This document shows, piece after piece, positions 48,143-56,825 of a stretch of 64,000 nucleotides of DNA. The notes under the pieces were generated by a model. That model did not search any database. It had not been told where the DNA came from and saw nothing but the letters and a program-made list of their open reading frames with translations. The position numbers and the translations under genes were made by a program. Each line of letters begins with the position of its first letter. Position 1 is the first letter of the stretch. Origin of the DNA: Gluconacetobacter aggeris (lineage in GTDB: Bacteria; Pseudomonadota; Alphaproteobacteria; Acetobacterales; Acetobacteraceae). The DNA is taken from positions 62,001 to 126,000 of the forward strand of contig NZ_JABEQD010000002.1 of the NCBI RefSeq assembly GCF_014174395.1, in the 5' to 3' direction.

Positions 48143-50845
48143 ATGACAGCGCGCCTGGCCACCACCGCATTAAGCCTTTCCCTGGCCCTTCTGGCCATGC
48201 CCATGCCGCAGGCGGCCCGGGCCGACGCGCCACCTCCCCGGCCACTGACGGCCATCACCGACAATGCGGTCCGCGCAACCCTGCCGAACGGCCTGCGCGT
48301 GGTGGTGGTACGCGACCGGCTGGCCCCGGTGGTGACGACCGAGGTGAATTACCTGGTCGGCTCCAGCGAGGCGCCGAAAGGCTTTCCCGGCACCGCCCAT
48401 GCGCTGGAACATATGATGTTCCGCGGCAGCGACGGGCTGGACAAGGACCAGCTCGCCGCCATCGGCGCACGGCTGGGCGGCAGCTACAATGCCGACACGA
48501 CCGAGAACGTCACCCAGTATTTCTACACCGCCCCGGCCGAGGATCTCGACGTCATGCTGCGCATCGAGGCGCTGCGCATGCGCGGATTGGCCCTGGCAGC
48601 CCCCGACTGGGAGAAGGAACGCGGCGCGATCGAGCAGGAAGTGGCGCGCGACCTGTCCAGCCCCAGCTACCAGTATCTGACCCGCCTGCAATCGATCCTC
48701 TTCGCCGGCACGCCCTACGAGCATGACGCGCTGGGCACCCGTCCCTCCTTCGACAAGACCGACGCCACCCTGCTGCGCCGCTTCTACGATGCGTGGTACG
48801 CCCCCAACAACGCCATCCTGGTCATCGCCGGCAATGTGGACCCGGACCACGCCATCGAACGGGTACGGGCCATCTTCGGCGACATCCCCCGCCGCACGCT
48901 GCCCGAACGCACGCCCGTCCAGCCCGGCCCGGTCACGGGCCAGACGCTGCATTTTCCCACCGATTACCCGGTCGGGCTGGCAACCGTCGCCTGGCGCATG
49001 CCCGGCCTGCGGTCGAAGGATTACGCAACCGCGCAGATCCTGGCCGACGTGCTGACCAGCCAGCGCGGCGCGCTCTACGACCTCGTGCCGTCGGGCAAGG
49101 CGCTGTTCGCCGGCTTCGAATTCTCGCCCAAGGCCGATGCCGGCATCGGCATCGCGGTCGCGGCCTATCCCCGCAACCAGGACCCCGCCCCCCTGCTGGC
49201 CGAGATCAACGGCATCATCGCCGTCATCCGCGACAAGGGCGTGCCCCCGGACCTGGTCGAGGCCGCACGACGCAAGGAACTGGCCCAACTCGGCTTCGCG
49301 GCCAACAGCATCAGCGGTCTGGCGGAAACCTGGTCGCAGGCGCTGGCGGTGATGGGCGCGGACTCGCCCGACGCGCTGGGCACCGCCCTCAAGGCGGTCA
49401 CGGTGGAAGACGTCAACCGCCTGGCCAAACAGATCCTCGACCCACGCCAGGCGGTCACCGCCGTGCTGACACCCGAGGATTCCGGCCACCCCGTCGCCGG
49501 CAAGGGTTTCGGCGGCTCCGAATCCTTCGCCACCCCGCCCGACCACCCGGTGACACTGCCCGACTGGGCGCACGAAGCCCTGTCGACCGTCACCCTGCCG
49601 CCGCCGGTGGGCCTGCCCAGCGTCTTCACCTATCCCAACGGGCTGCGGCTGATCGTCCACCCGGCCCATGTCAGCCACACCGTGTCGGTCTATGGCCAGG
49701 TCCGCCAGAACGCGAACATGCAGGAGCCGAAGGGCCAGGACGGCGTCGCCGCGATCACCGAGGATTTGTTCAGCTACGGCACCCGGTCGCTGGACCGGCT
49801 GGCCTTCCAGAAGGCGCTGGACGACATCGCCGCCACCGAGAGCGCCGGCCCTGGCTTCAGCGTGTCGGTGCTGACGCCCGATTTCGAAAAGGCCACGCGC
49901 CTGCTGGCGGATAACGAAATGCACCCGGCCCTGCCCGACCGCGCGTTCCAGGTGGTCCGCATGCAGACGGCCCAATCCTATGCCGGGCTGCTGACCTCGC
50001 CCAACTATCTGTTCGGCCGCGCGGTCAAGGCCGCGGTCTCGCCGGCCGGCGACCCCACGCTGCGCCAGCCCGATCCGCAAAAGGTCATGGCGCTGAAACA
50101 GGCCGATGTGCAGGCCTTCTATGCCAGCGCCTACCGCCCCGACCTGACCACCATCGTCGTGGTCGGCGACGTGACACCCGAACAGGCGCATGACGTGATC
50201 GGCCGCACCTTCGGCGCCTGGGCCCGGCCCGCCAGCCCGACGCCCACGGTCGACCTGCCGCCCCGCCCCGACAGCCGGGCCTCGCGCACCCAGGTGCCCG
50301 ACCGCACCAGCGTGCAGGATTCCGCCCTCCTGGCCGAAAGCCTGGGCCTGACCGCCGCCCACCCGGACCATTTCGCGCTCGCGGTCGGCAACGAGATCCT
50401 GGGCGACGGCTTCTCGTCACGGCTCTATCGCGACCTGCGGGTGCGCACGGGCTATGTCTATTCCGTCAGCAGCAGTTTCTCCTGGTCGCGCCATCGCGGC
50501 GGCTACAGCATCAGCTTCGGCGCCGACCCGGACAAGGTGGGCCGCGCCCGCGACGCCGCCCTGCACGACGTCCAGACCCTGCAGGACCAGCCGGTGACCG
50601 ACGCCGAACTGACCCTGGCCAAGGCGTCACTGCTGCGCGGCCTGCCACTCGCCCGCGCCAGCCTGGATTCGATCGCGGCGGAAGATCTGCACCTGATCGA
50701 ACTCGGCCTGCCGCTCGACACGCCCGACCACGCCGCCCGCGCCTATTACGACATGACCGCCGCCGCCGTGCAGACCGCCTTCCGCACCTGGGTCCGCCCG
50801 CACGACATGGCGGAAATCGTCAAAGGGCCGACACCGACGCCGTGA
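48143..50845 (+). CDS. M16-family zinc metallopeptidase, two-domain
   Basis: A 900-residue exported peptidase with a signal peptide (cut near AARA, residue 27). The inverted zinc motif HALEH (residues 86-90) and the distal Glu around residue 164-166 (ERGAIEQEV) lie in the first, active half. A second half of the same fold (about 480-900) lacks the HxxEH and is the non-catalytic partner (SVFTYPNGLRLIVHPAHVS, PDLTTIVVVGDVTPEQA). Family members degrade or process peptides in the periplasm. It stands alone, with strong terminator-like repeats downstream. Confidence 0.93.
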   Translation: MTARLATTALSLSLALLAMPMPQAARADAPPPRPLTAITDNAVRATLPNGLRVVVVRDRLAPVVTTEVNYLVGSSEAPKGFPGTAHALEHMMFRGSDGLDKDQLAAIGARLGGSYNADTTENVTQYFYTAPAEDLDVMLRIEALRMRGLALAAPDWEKERGAIEQEVARDLSSPSYQYLTRLQSILFAGTPYEHDALGTRPSFDKTDATLLRRFYDAWYAPNNAILVIAGNVDPDHAIERVRAIFGDIPRRTLPERTPVQPGPVTGQTLHFPTDYPVGLATVAWRMPGLRSKDYATAQILADVLTSQRGALYDLVPSGKALFAGFEFSPKADAGIGIAVAAYPRNQDPAPLLAEINGIIAVIRDKGVPPDLVEAARRKELAQLGFAANSISGLAETWSQALAVMGADSPDALGTALKAVTVEDVNRLAKQILDPRQAVTAVLTPEDSGHPVAGKGFGGSESFATPPDHPVTLPDWAHEALSTVTLPPPVGLPSVFTYPNGLRLIVHPAHVSHTVSVYGQVRQNANMQEPKGQDGVAAITEDLFSYGTRSLDRLAFQKALDDIAATESAGPGFSVSVLTPDFEKATRLLADNEMHPALPDRAFQVVRMQTAQSYAGLLTSPNYLFGRAVKAAVSPAGDPTLRQPDPQKVMALKQADVQAFYASAYRPDLTTIVVVGDVTPEQAHDVIGRTFGAWARPASPTPTVDLPPRPDSRASRTQVPDRTSVQDSALLAESLGLTAAHPDHFALAVGNEILGDGFSSRLYRDLRVRTGYVYSVSSSFSWSRHRGGYSISFGADPDKVGRARDAALHDVQTLQDQPVTDAELTLAKASLLRGLPLARASLDSIAAEDLHLIELGLPLDTPDHAARAYYDMTAAAVQTAFRTWVRPHDMAEIVKGPTPTP

Positions 50846-50866
50846 TCTCGACTTGAAGAGAAGCCT

Positions 50867-50890
50867 CTTCTTTTTCTGAAGAAAAAGAAG
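50867..50890. terminator. Terminator-like inverted repeat after the M16 gene
   Basis: CTTCTTTTTC pairs perfectly with GAAAAAGAAG around the loop TGAA, 22 bp after the M16 stop. The 10-bp stem is A/T-rich, and it is followed by CAAAAAGACTTTT. Similar intergenic repeats recur in acetic acid bacteria as far as I recall, so it may also be a dispersed repeat. Confidence 0.6.
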
Positions 50891-50910
50891 CAAAAAGACT
50901 TTTATCCGTT

Positions 50911-50945
50911 CAGGAGCCTTGTGCTTGCACGTTCCGAGGCTCCTG
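50911..50945. repeat. Nested inverted repeat
   Basis: CAGGAGCCT and AGGCTCCTG form a 9-bp perfect stem around a 17-base loop, which itself contains the small palindrome GTGCTTGCAC. It lies between the two terminators of the convergent M16 and rpsA genes. Confidence 0.6.
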
Positions 50946-50990
50946 AACAAATCAGACCTTTTTGGTTCCTCGATAACCGGCCACACAAAG

Positions 50991-51021
50991 AAAAAGGGCG
51001 GTGCCGTTTCCGGCACCGCCC
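50991..51021 (-). terminator. Rho-independent terminator of rpsA
   Basis: On the minus strand GGGCGGTGCCG pairs perfectly with CGGCACCGCCC around a GAAA loop and is followed by TTTTTCTTT. This is a textbook intrinsic terminator 31 bp after the rpsA stop. Confidence 0.92.
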
Positions 51022-51051
51022 CTTCCCTGCTCAATCCGTGAAACGGACCGA

Positions 51052-52767
51052 TCAGACCTCGGCGTTACGACGACGGATCGCCGCACCCAGGATGTCACCC
51101 AGCGAGGCGCCACTGTCGGACGAGCCGTACTCGTTGATCGCCTGCTTGTCTTCCTCGACCTCGCGGCCCCGGATGGTCAGGGCCAGCTTGCGGGCCGCAC
51201 GATCGACCGACACGATCTTCGCGTCGACCTTCTCGCCGACGGCAAAGCGTTCCGGGCGCTGGTCGGCCTTGTCGCGCGCCAGCTCGGCGCGGCGGATGAA
51301 GCCGGTCAGCACGTCGTCAACCTTCACCTCGACGCCGTTCGACTGCACGGCGGTCACGATGCAGGTCACGATCGCGCCCTTCTGCACCTTGCCCAACGCG
51401 TCGGCGGCGGGGTCTTCATGCAGCTGCTTGATGCCCAGCGAGATGCGTTCCTTCTCGACGTCGACATCCAGCACCTTCGCCTGAACGACCTGACCCTTCT
51501 CGTAGTGGGTCATGGCGACTTCGCCGGCTTCGTCCCACGACAGGTCGGACATGTGAACCATGCCGTCGATGTCCGCGGACAGGCCGATGAACAGGCCGAA
51601 CTCGGTGATGTTGCGGATCTCGCCCTCGACCGTGGAGCCGATCTTGTGCTCCTCGGCGAACTGCTCCCACGGATTGCGCTGCACCTGCTTCAGACCCAGC
51701 GAGATACGACGCTTGCCGCTGTCCACATCCAGGACCATGACGTCGACTTCCTGCGAGGTCGCGACGATCTTGCCCGGATGGACGTTCTTCTTCGTCCAGG
51801 ACATTTCGGAGACGTGCACCAGGCCTTCGACACCCGGCTCCAGCTCGACGAACGCGCCGTAGTCGGTGATGTTCGTGACGCGGCCGGAATAGCGGGCACC
51901 CGGCGGATACTTGATCGCCACGTTCTCCCACGGATCGGCCTCAAGCTGCTTCATGCCCAGCGAGATGCGCTGCGTATCCGGGTTGAAGCGGATCACCTGC
52001 ACGCGAACCGGCTGGCCGATCTGCAACGCCTCGGACGGGTGGTTGATGCGCTTCCAGGCGATGTCGGTGACATGCAGCAGGCCGTCCACGCCGCCCAGGT
52101 CGACGAACGCACCGTAGTCGGTGATGTTCTTGACCACGCCGTCCAGGATCATGCCTTCCTTCAGGCCCTGGATCAGCTCGCTGCGCTGCTCGGCACGCGT
52201 CTCTTCCAGCACCGCGCGGCGCGAGACGACGATGTTGCCACGCGCCCGGTCCATCTTCAGGATCTGGAACGGCTGCGGCACGCCCATCAGCGGGGTGACG
52301 TCGCGCACGGGGCGGATATCGACCTGGCTGCCCGGCAGGAAAGCCATGGCGCCGCCGAGGTCGACCGTGAAGCCGCCCTTGACGCGGCCATAGATCGTGC
52401 CGTTGACGCGCTGGTTGTTCTCGAACGCCTTTTCCAGGTTCGTCCAGGCTTCCTCGCGCCGCGCCTTCTCGCGCGACAGGACGATCGAGCCGTCGCGGTC
52501 TTCGTACCGTTCGACGAACAGTTCGATGACGTCACCCGGCTTCACGTCCGGCGACACGCCCGGCGGGCCGAATTCCTTGAGCGCCACGCGCCCTTCGCTC
52601 TTGAGGCCGACATCGACGATGGCGAATTCGTCGGTCAGGCGCACGACGCGGCCGGTGACGACCGAACCGTCGAACGCGGTATCGCGGCCGAGGGTCTCGT
52701 CCAGCAGGGTCGCGAAATCTTCACCGCCGAAATGGTCGGTGGCAGACTGTAAGGTGGCTGAAGCCAT
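51052..52767 (-). CDS. rpsA: 30S ribosomal protein S1
   Basis: S1 helps the 30S subunit bind and unfold mRNAs. The 571-residue protein contains six S1 repeats, recognisable by their VDVGLKSEGRV, GVDGLLHVTDIAW, GVEGLVHVSEMSW and DIDGMVHMSDLSW cores. Its gene follows cmk and aroA in the same direction, the widespread aroA-cmk-rpsA order. No clear Shine-Dalgarno lies before the ATG (ACGGTACCTC), similar to E. coli rpsA, where translation is autoregulated by S1. Confidence 0.98.
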   Translation of the reverse strand: MASATLQSATDHFGGEDFATLLDETLGRDTAFDGSVVTGRVVRLTDEFAIVDVGLKSEGRVALKEFGPPGVSPDVKPGDVIELFVERYEDRDGSIVLSREKARREEAWTNLEKAFENNQRVNGTIYGRVKGGFTVDLGGAMAFLPGSQVDIRPVRDVTPLMGVPQPFQILKMDRARGNIVVSRRAVLEETRAEQRSELIQGLKEGMILDGVVKNITDYGAFVDLGGVDGLLHVTDIAWKRINHPSEALQIGQPVRVQVIRFNPDTQRISLGMKQLEADPWENVAIKYPPGARYSGRVTNITDYGAFVELEPGVEGLVHVSEMSWTKKNVHPGKIVATSQEVDVMVLDVDSGKRRISLGLKQVQRNPWEQFAEEHKIGSTVEGEIRNITEFGLFIGLSADIDGMVHMSDLSWDEAGEVAMTHYEKGQVVQAKVLDVDVEKERISLGIKQLHEDPAADALGKVQKGAIVTCIVTAVQSNGVEVKVDDVLTGFIRRAELARDKADQRPERFAVGEKVDAKIVSVDRAARKLALTIRGREVEEDKQAINEYGSSDSGASLGDILGAAIRRRNAEV

Positions 52768-53002
52768 GAGGTACCGTAAATCCTGTCTCCGGCACGGCGG
52801 GCGGACCGGATGTCTTGCGCGCCACCGGTCAACGGCGGAACGACTTGCCCGGCTTGGTCCACGACCCTTGTCGCGACACGCCTGACGGCCGATGCATCAG
52901 CGCGCCCCAGGGAGGAGCCGCGCGTGGAATGCACAGACACCCTCGCACCCCGGCCTGTCAACACAAACCGGCACAGATCAGCCCCCGCCGCGCGAAATCG
53001 GC
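52768..53002 (-). promoter_or_regulatory. cmk-rpsA intergenic leader
   Basis: 235 bp without a credible ORF, containing the rpsA leader. The inverted pairs CCGCGCG and CGCGCGGC-like segments near 52917-52926 and 52985-53000 suggest secondary structure. A dedicated rpsA promoter is expected here by analogy with other bacteria. Confidence 0.4.
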
Positions 53003-53653
53003 CTACACGGTGCCGAGAGCCCCGGCCCGCACCACCCGCAGCGCCTCGACCAGCACCTGTTCGGCCGTCAGATGGTCGGTATCGATCACCACCGCGTCGG
53101 CGGCGGCCTTCAGCGGCGCCACCGCGCGGCCGGCATCGGCGGCGTCGCGCGCCACCAGCTCCGCCTCGACCCGTGCGATCTGGGCCTCGCGGTCGGGGGC
53201 ATGGAGATCGGTCGCCAGCTGCTCCCACCGCCGGCGGGCCCGCGCGGCGGGCGAGGCGGTGATGAACAGCTTGACCTGCGCATCGGGGAAAATGACGGTG
53301 CCGATATCCCGCCCATCCAGCACGCCGCCCGCCGCGCGGGCGAAATCGCGCTGCACATCGACCAGGATCGCCCGCACCGCCTGCTGGGCGGCGACCAGGC
53401 TGGCCGCACGATCCACTTCCGGCACCCGCAGGTCGCCGCGCTTCAGGTCCTCCGGCGTGACCCGCCGCGCCTGTTCGTCGGCCGGGTGGGCCGCCGGGTC
53501 CAGCCCGGCATCCAGCATCCGCCGCCCGACCGCGCGATAGAGCAGCCCGGTATCCAGGTACGGCAGGCCCAGCGCGTCGGCCAGCCGGCGGGCCAGCGTG
53601 CCCTTGCCGGCCGCCGCCGGGCCGTCGACGGCAATGACCAGCGCGCGGCTCAT
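53003..53653 (-). CDS. cmk: Cytidylate kinase
   Basis: Cmk phosphorylates CMP and dCMP with ATP. The 216-residue product opens MSRALVIAVDGPAAAGKGTL, with the P-loop at residues 11-19, then YLDTGLLYRAVGR (substrate-binding Asp/Tyr/Arg) and GRDIGTVIFPDA. Its ATG overlaps the aroA stop by four bases, so the two are translationally coupled. Confidence 0.97.
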   Translation of the reverse strand: MSRALVIAVDGPAAAGKGTLARRLADALGLPYLDTGLLYRAVGRRMLDAGLDPAAHPADEQARRVTPEDLKRGDLRVPEVDRAASLVAAQQAVRAILVDVQRDFARAAGGVLDGRDIGTVIFPDAQVKLFITASPAARARRRWEQLATDLHAPDREAQIARVEAELVARDAADAGRAVAPLKAAADAVVIDTDHLTAEQVLVEALRVVRAGALGTV

Positions 53654-54999
53654 GCCGCCAGCCCCGCGCCGATGCCGTTCATCAGCGCGATGAAGCCGGG
53701 GAAGCTCGTATCGATAAAGGCCGTGTCGTCCACCTGCACCGGTTGGGCCGCGACCAGGCCCAGCACCGTGGCGCTCATGGCCAGGCGGTGATCCATGCGG
53801 GTCTCGACCAGCCCGCCGCCAGGTACCGCACCGCCCGTGCCGGCGACCAGCATGTCGTCCCCCACCACGTCCACGCTCACGCCGTTCCGCTGCAACAGCG
53901 CCACGGTGGCCGACAGGCGGTCGCTTTCCTTCACGCGCAGCTCCTCCAGCCCCCGGAACCGCGACGGGCCGGTGGCGTGGGCGGCGACAACGGCCAGGAT
54001 CGGATATTCGTCGATCATCGAGGGCGCGCGCTCGGCCGGCACGTCCACGCCATGCAGCGGGCCCGCCACCGCCGTCAGGTCGCCGACCGGCTCGCCGCCC
54101 TCCACCCGCTCGTTCGACAGGCGCAGGTCGGCGCCCATCTCGCGCAGGGTGGTGAACAGGCCGGTGCGCAACGGGTTCAGCCCCACGCCGCGCACCGTCA
54201 CCGACGATCCGGGCACCAGCAGCGCCGCCACCAGCACGAACGCGGCCGATGACGGGTCGCCCGGCACCGCCACGTCCCGCGCCACCAGTTCCGGCCGGCC
54301 CGCCAGGGTGATCACGCGTCCGCCGGCATCCAGCGGAGCGACCGAAACCTCGGCGCCGAAATGGCGCAGCATGTTTTCCGTATGGTCGCGCGTCGCCACC
54401 GGCTCCTCGACGCGCGTGGTTCCGGCGGCATTCAGCCCGGCCAGCAGCACGGCCGACTTCACCTGCGCCGAGGCCACCGGCAGGCGGTAGGACAGCGGCG
54501 CCGGGTCGGCCACGCCCTCGATCGCCAGCGGCAGCCGCCCGCCCGAACGGGCGGTGAAGCGCGCGCCCGTGGCCGAGAGCGGGTCGATCACCCGCTTCAT
54601 CGGCCGGCCGCGCAGGCTGCCGTCACCGGTCATGACCGAGAAGATGCCGTGGCTGGCCAGGATGCCGGACAGCAGCCGCGCCGCCGTGCCGGAATTGCCC
54701 ATGTCCAGCACGTCGTCCGGCTCCCGCAACGCGCCCAGCCCCTGGCCCGTCACCTGCCATGTGCCCGGCGCCACGCGCGTGACGGTGGCGCCGAGCGCCC
54801 GCATGGCGGCGGCGGTGCGCAGTACGTCCTCGCCTTCCAGCAGGCCGGTGATCCCGGTCTCGCCGCGCGCCAGCGCCGCGAACATCAGCGCGCGGTGGCT
54901 GATCGACTTGTCGCCCGGCACCGCGACGGAGCCGGAAAGAGGAGTCGTCGCCGAACGGACGGTCAGCGGGCGCGCGGCGGGGGCATTCATGCTTTCCAT
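53650..54999 (-). CDS. aroA: 3-phosphoshikimate 1-carboxyvinyltransferase (EPSP synthase)
   Basis: AroA makes EPSP in the shikimate pathway to aromatic amino acids. The 449-residue protein has the PGDKSISHRALM motif near residues 29-40, LDMGNSGTAARLLSG, and the C-terminal LRVKESDRLSA. The GDKSISHR form and the length place it with the class II-like alphaproteobacterial enzymes, yet the key Gly of the GNSGT segment is kept, unlike the Ala of the glyphosate-tolerant CP4 type. The ATG at 54999 follows GGAAGGG; an ATG at 54990 is possible. It precedes cmk and rpsA. Confidence 0.96.
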   Translation of the reverse strand: MESMNAPAARPLTVRSATTPLSGSVAVPGDKSISHRALMFAALARGETGITGLLEGEDVLRTAAAMRALGATVTRVAPGTWQVTGQGLGALREPDDVLDMGNSGTAARLLSGILASHGIFSVMTGDGSLRGRPMKRVIDPLSATGARFTARSGGRLPLAIEGVADPAPLSYRLPVASAQVKSAVLLAGLNAAGTTRVEEPVATRDHTENMLRHFGAEVSVAPLDAGGRVITLAGRPELVARDVAVPGDPSSAAFVLVAALLVPGSSVTVRGVGLNPLRTGLFTTLREMGADLRLSNERVEGGEPVGDLTAVAGPLHGVDVPAERAPSMIDEYPILAVVAAHATGPSRFRGLEELRVKESDRLSATVALLQRNGVSVDVVGDDMLVAGTGGAVPGGGLVETRMDHRLAMSATVLGLVAAQPVQVDDTAFIDTSFPGFIALMNGIGAGLAA

Positions 55000-55194
55000 G
55001 GGACCAATCCCTTCCGGATTGTTCGCGGCGAAGTCAATGAGCGGCGTGCATCCCGACATCAAAAAACGCCGGAATGTCGCAGAGGCCACGATCGCGGTTT
55101 GACATGCGGCGCGCAAGCTGGCATGGGGCTCCGCCCTGAGCAGCCTTCGCCGCGGCTTTTGTCCAACCCACTCCAGGATCGACAGGTTTCAAGC

Positions 55195-55521
55195 ATGGCC
55201 CAGCCTAATCTCGGCACCAAGCGCGTCTGTGTCTCCTGCGGCGCCCGTTTCTACGATCTGAGCAAGAGCCCGGTCGTCTGCCCGAAATGCGGCACCGAGC
55301 AGCCGGCGGACGTGCCCCGCCCGCGCCGTACCCCCGCCGATGCCGTCCCCGAGAGCCCCAACAAGGCCCAGGACGGTGACATCGATACCGCCGTCGACCT
55401 GGATACCGACGACGAGGCCGATGACGACGTGATGGAAGATACGTCGGACCTGGACGACGATGACGACGAGATCAGCGCCGACATCGACGTCAGCACCGAC
55501 TCCGACGAGCACGATAACTGA
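55195..55521 (+). CDS. TIGR02300 (FYDLN-acid) protein
   Basis: A 108-residue alphaproteobacterial protein of unknown function. The N-terminal zinc ribbon has Cys12/Cys15 and Cys29/Cys32 with the signature RFYDLSKSPVVCPKCGT. The second half is extremely acidic (DDEADDDVMEDTSDLDDDDD), probably disordered. The ATG at 55195 is fixed by the family start MAQPNLGTKRVC; the frame is open far upstream across aroA, but that is antisense shadow. It is followed by a strong hairpin. Confidence 0.92.
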   Translation: MAQPNLGTKRVCVSCGARFYDLSKSPVVCPKCGTEQPADVPRPRRTPADAVPESPNKAQDGDIDTAVDLDTDDEADDDVMEDTSDLDDDDDEISADIDVSTDSDEHDN

Positions 55522-55527
55522 CGCTCG

Positions 55528-55547
55528 CCCCCGCCTTCGGGCGGGGG
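55528..55547 (+). terminator. Hairpin after the FYDLN-acid gene
   Basis: CCCCCGCC and GGCGGGGG form a perfect 8-bp stem with a stable TTCG loop, 6 bp after the stop. ACCTTCC follows rather than a U run, so it is a likely but imperfect terminator. Confidence 0.75.
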
Positions 55548-55557
55548 ACCTTCCAAA

Positions 55558-55575
55558 GGCCGTTCGACAACGGCC
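55558..55575 (-). terminator. Hairpin after folB
   Basis: GGCCGTT and AACGGCC flank a four-base CGAC loop. On the minus strand it is followed by TTTGG, consistent with termination of the recR-SDR-folB transcript. Confidence 0.65.
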
Positions 55576-55578
55576 TCG

Positions 55579-55977
55579 TCAGTCGGGCTGCCAGCGTTCG
55601 ATCTCGACGCCCACGGCATCGAGGTCGTCGAAGATGTCCAGCTTCTCGACCCGCACCCGCACCACATGCACCCGCTCGTCGGCCAGCACGCCGACGGCGA
55701 CTCGCTCGGCCAGCGTCTCGACCAGCCGCACATGGCCCTCGGCGACGATCCGCCGCACCATCAGCACGATCCGCTCATACGACACGGTCCGGCTCAGATC
55801 GTCGCGGCCGACCGTCAGCCCCGGCTCGTCCTCCACCCCGAACGAGATATTGACCCGGACACGCTGGGTCACGCCCTGCTCGTGGGGATAGATCCCGATA
55901 TTGGCCTGAAGCACCATGTCCTTCAGGAACACGCGGCGCAGCGGCGGCCGGACCGGCCAGGCGGCGAAAATGGACAT
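55579..55977 (-). CDS. folB: Dihydroneopterin aldolase
   Basis: FolB converts dihydroneopterin to 6-hydroxymethyl-dihydropterin in folate synthesis. The 132-residue product has VFLKDMVLQANIGIYPHEQ, RVRVNISFGVED, SYERIVLMVRRI and VRVEKLDIFDDLDAVGVEI with the conserved Lys, all typical. The ATG at 55977 follows AGGAAG. The frame extends 45 codons upstream into the SDR gene without homology. A 15-bp tandem repeat separates it from the upstream SDR stop. Confidence 0.94.
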   Translation of the reverse strand: MSIFAAWPVRPPLRRVFLKDMVLQANIGIYPHEQGVTQRVRVNISFGVEDEPGLTVGRDDLSRTVSYERIVLMVRRIVAEGHVRLVETLAERVAVGVLADERVHVVRVRVEKLDIFDDLDAVGVEIERWQPD

Positions 55978-55991
55978 CGAGCGGCTTCCTG

Positions 55992-56021
55992 TTCTGGTTA
56001 CTCTTCTTCTGGTTACTCTTC
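55992..56021. repeat. 15-bp perfect tandem repeat over the SDR stop codon
   Basis: TTCTGGTTACTCTTC occurs twice back to back. On the minus strand it reads GAAGAGTAACCAGAA twice, so the SDR ends Glu-Glu-stop and the same codons plus stop are repeated just beyond. It is the third such stop-spanning duplication in the window. Confidence 0.92.
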
Positions 56022-56798
56022 CGGGGTCAGGCCGGACGGGGGCGCCGGCGACCATTGCAGATGCTGCCCGCCATCCAGCGCCAGCATCTGCCCCGTGACC
56101 GACGGCAGGCACAGCAGCGACAGCGCGGCCCGCGCGATCTCGTCAGGATCGGTCCCCCGCCCCATCGGCACCGAGGCGCATTGCCGCGCGAACTGTTCCA
56201 CGCTCTGGCGCGGGCTGGGCAGCGCGGGACCGGGCCCGATGGCATTGACCCGGATGCGCCTTGGCGCCAGCGCCAGTGCCAGGGTGCGCGTCAGCGTCCA
56301 CAGCGCGGATTTCGAAACCGTATAGCTGACGAAATGCGGCGTCAGCGACCAGACGCGCTCGTCGAGCATGTTCAGCACCATGCCCTCCGCCCCTTCGGAC
56401 ACCTGCCCCGCAAAGGCCTGCGTCAGCACGAAGGGGGCGCGCAGGTTGGGCTCCAGATGCGCATCCCAGCCGGCACGGGTGGCATCGAACCATTCGTCAC
56501 GCTCGAAGGTGCTGGCATTGTTCACCAGCACGCCGACCGGCCCCAGTTCCGCCCGCACCCGCGCGATCAGCGGCGTCACCTCGGCCTCATGGGCCAGGTC
56601 GGCCCGCAGCATGCAGGCACGCCGCCCGCGCGCCACGATATCCCCCACCGTCCGCCGGGCCTCATCGTCCCCCGAACGATAATGAATGGCAACGTCAAAG
56701 CCCGCATCCGCCAGCGCCAGCGCAATCGCCCGCCCCAGCCGCACAGCCCCACCCGTCACAAAAGCAACCCGGGGAATCGCCTCGGAAACCGGCCACAT
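56013..56798 (-). CDS. Short-chain dehydrogenase/reductase, possibly pteridine reductase-like
   Basis: A 261-residue SDR. The cofactor motif is TGGAVRLGRAIALAL near residue 15, with NNAS, and the catalytic YTVSK (SYTVSKSALW) near residue 165. The RLG form of the cofactor motif and its place next to folB suggest a pteridine or dihydromonapterin reductase (FolM/PTR1 type), but this is inference. The ATG at 56798 gives a good spacing from GGGGG; the ATG at 56804 is close by. Just upstream is the 166-bp inverted-repeat element. Confidence 0.88.
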   Translation of the reverse strand: MWPVSEAIPRVAFVTGGAVRLGRAIALALADAGFDVAIHYRSGDDEARRTVGDIVARGRRACMLRADLAHEAEVTPLIARVRAELGPVGVLVNNASTFERDEWFDATRAGWDAHLEPNLRAPFVLTQAFAGQVSEGAEGMVLNMLDERVWSLTPHFVSYTVSKSALWTLTRTLALALAPRRIRVNAIGPGPALPSPRQSVEQFARQCASVPMGRGTDPDEIARAALSLLCLPSVTGQMLALDGGQHLQWSPAPPSGLTPEE

Positions 56799-56825
56799 CG
56801 TCATCCCCCTCTTCACATAGTCTCC

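Noticed and set aside
48170-50371. Minus-strand frame opposite the M16 peptidase
   Set aside because: Antisense shadow; the plus strand carries a signal peptide, HxxEH motif and a full two-domain peptidase.
55528-55575. The two hairpins after the FYDLN-acid gene read as one attenuator
   Set aside because: They lie between convergent genes and each is best explained as the terminator of its own neighbour.
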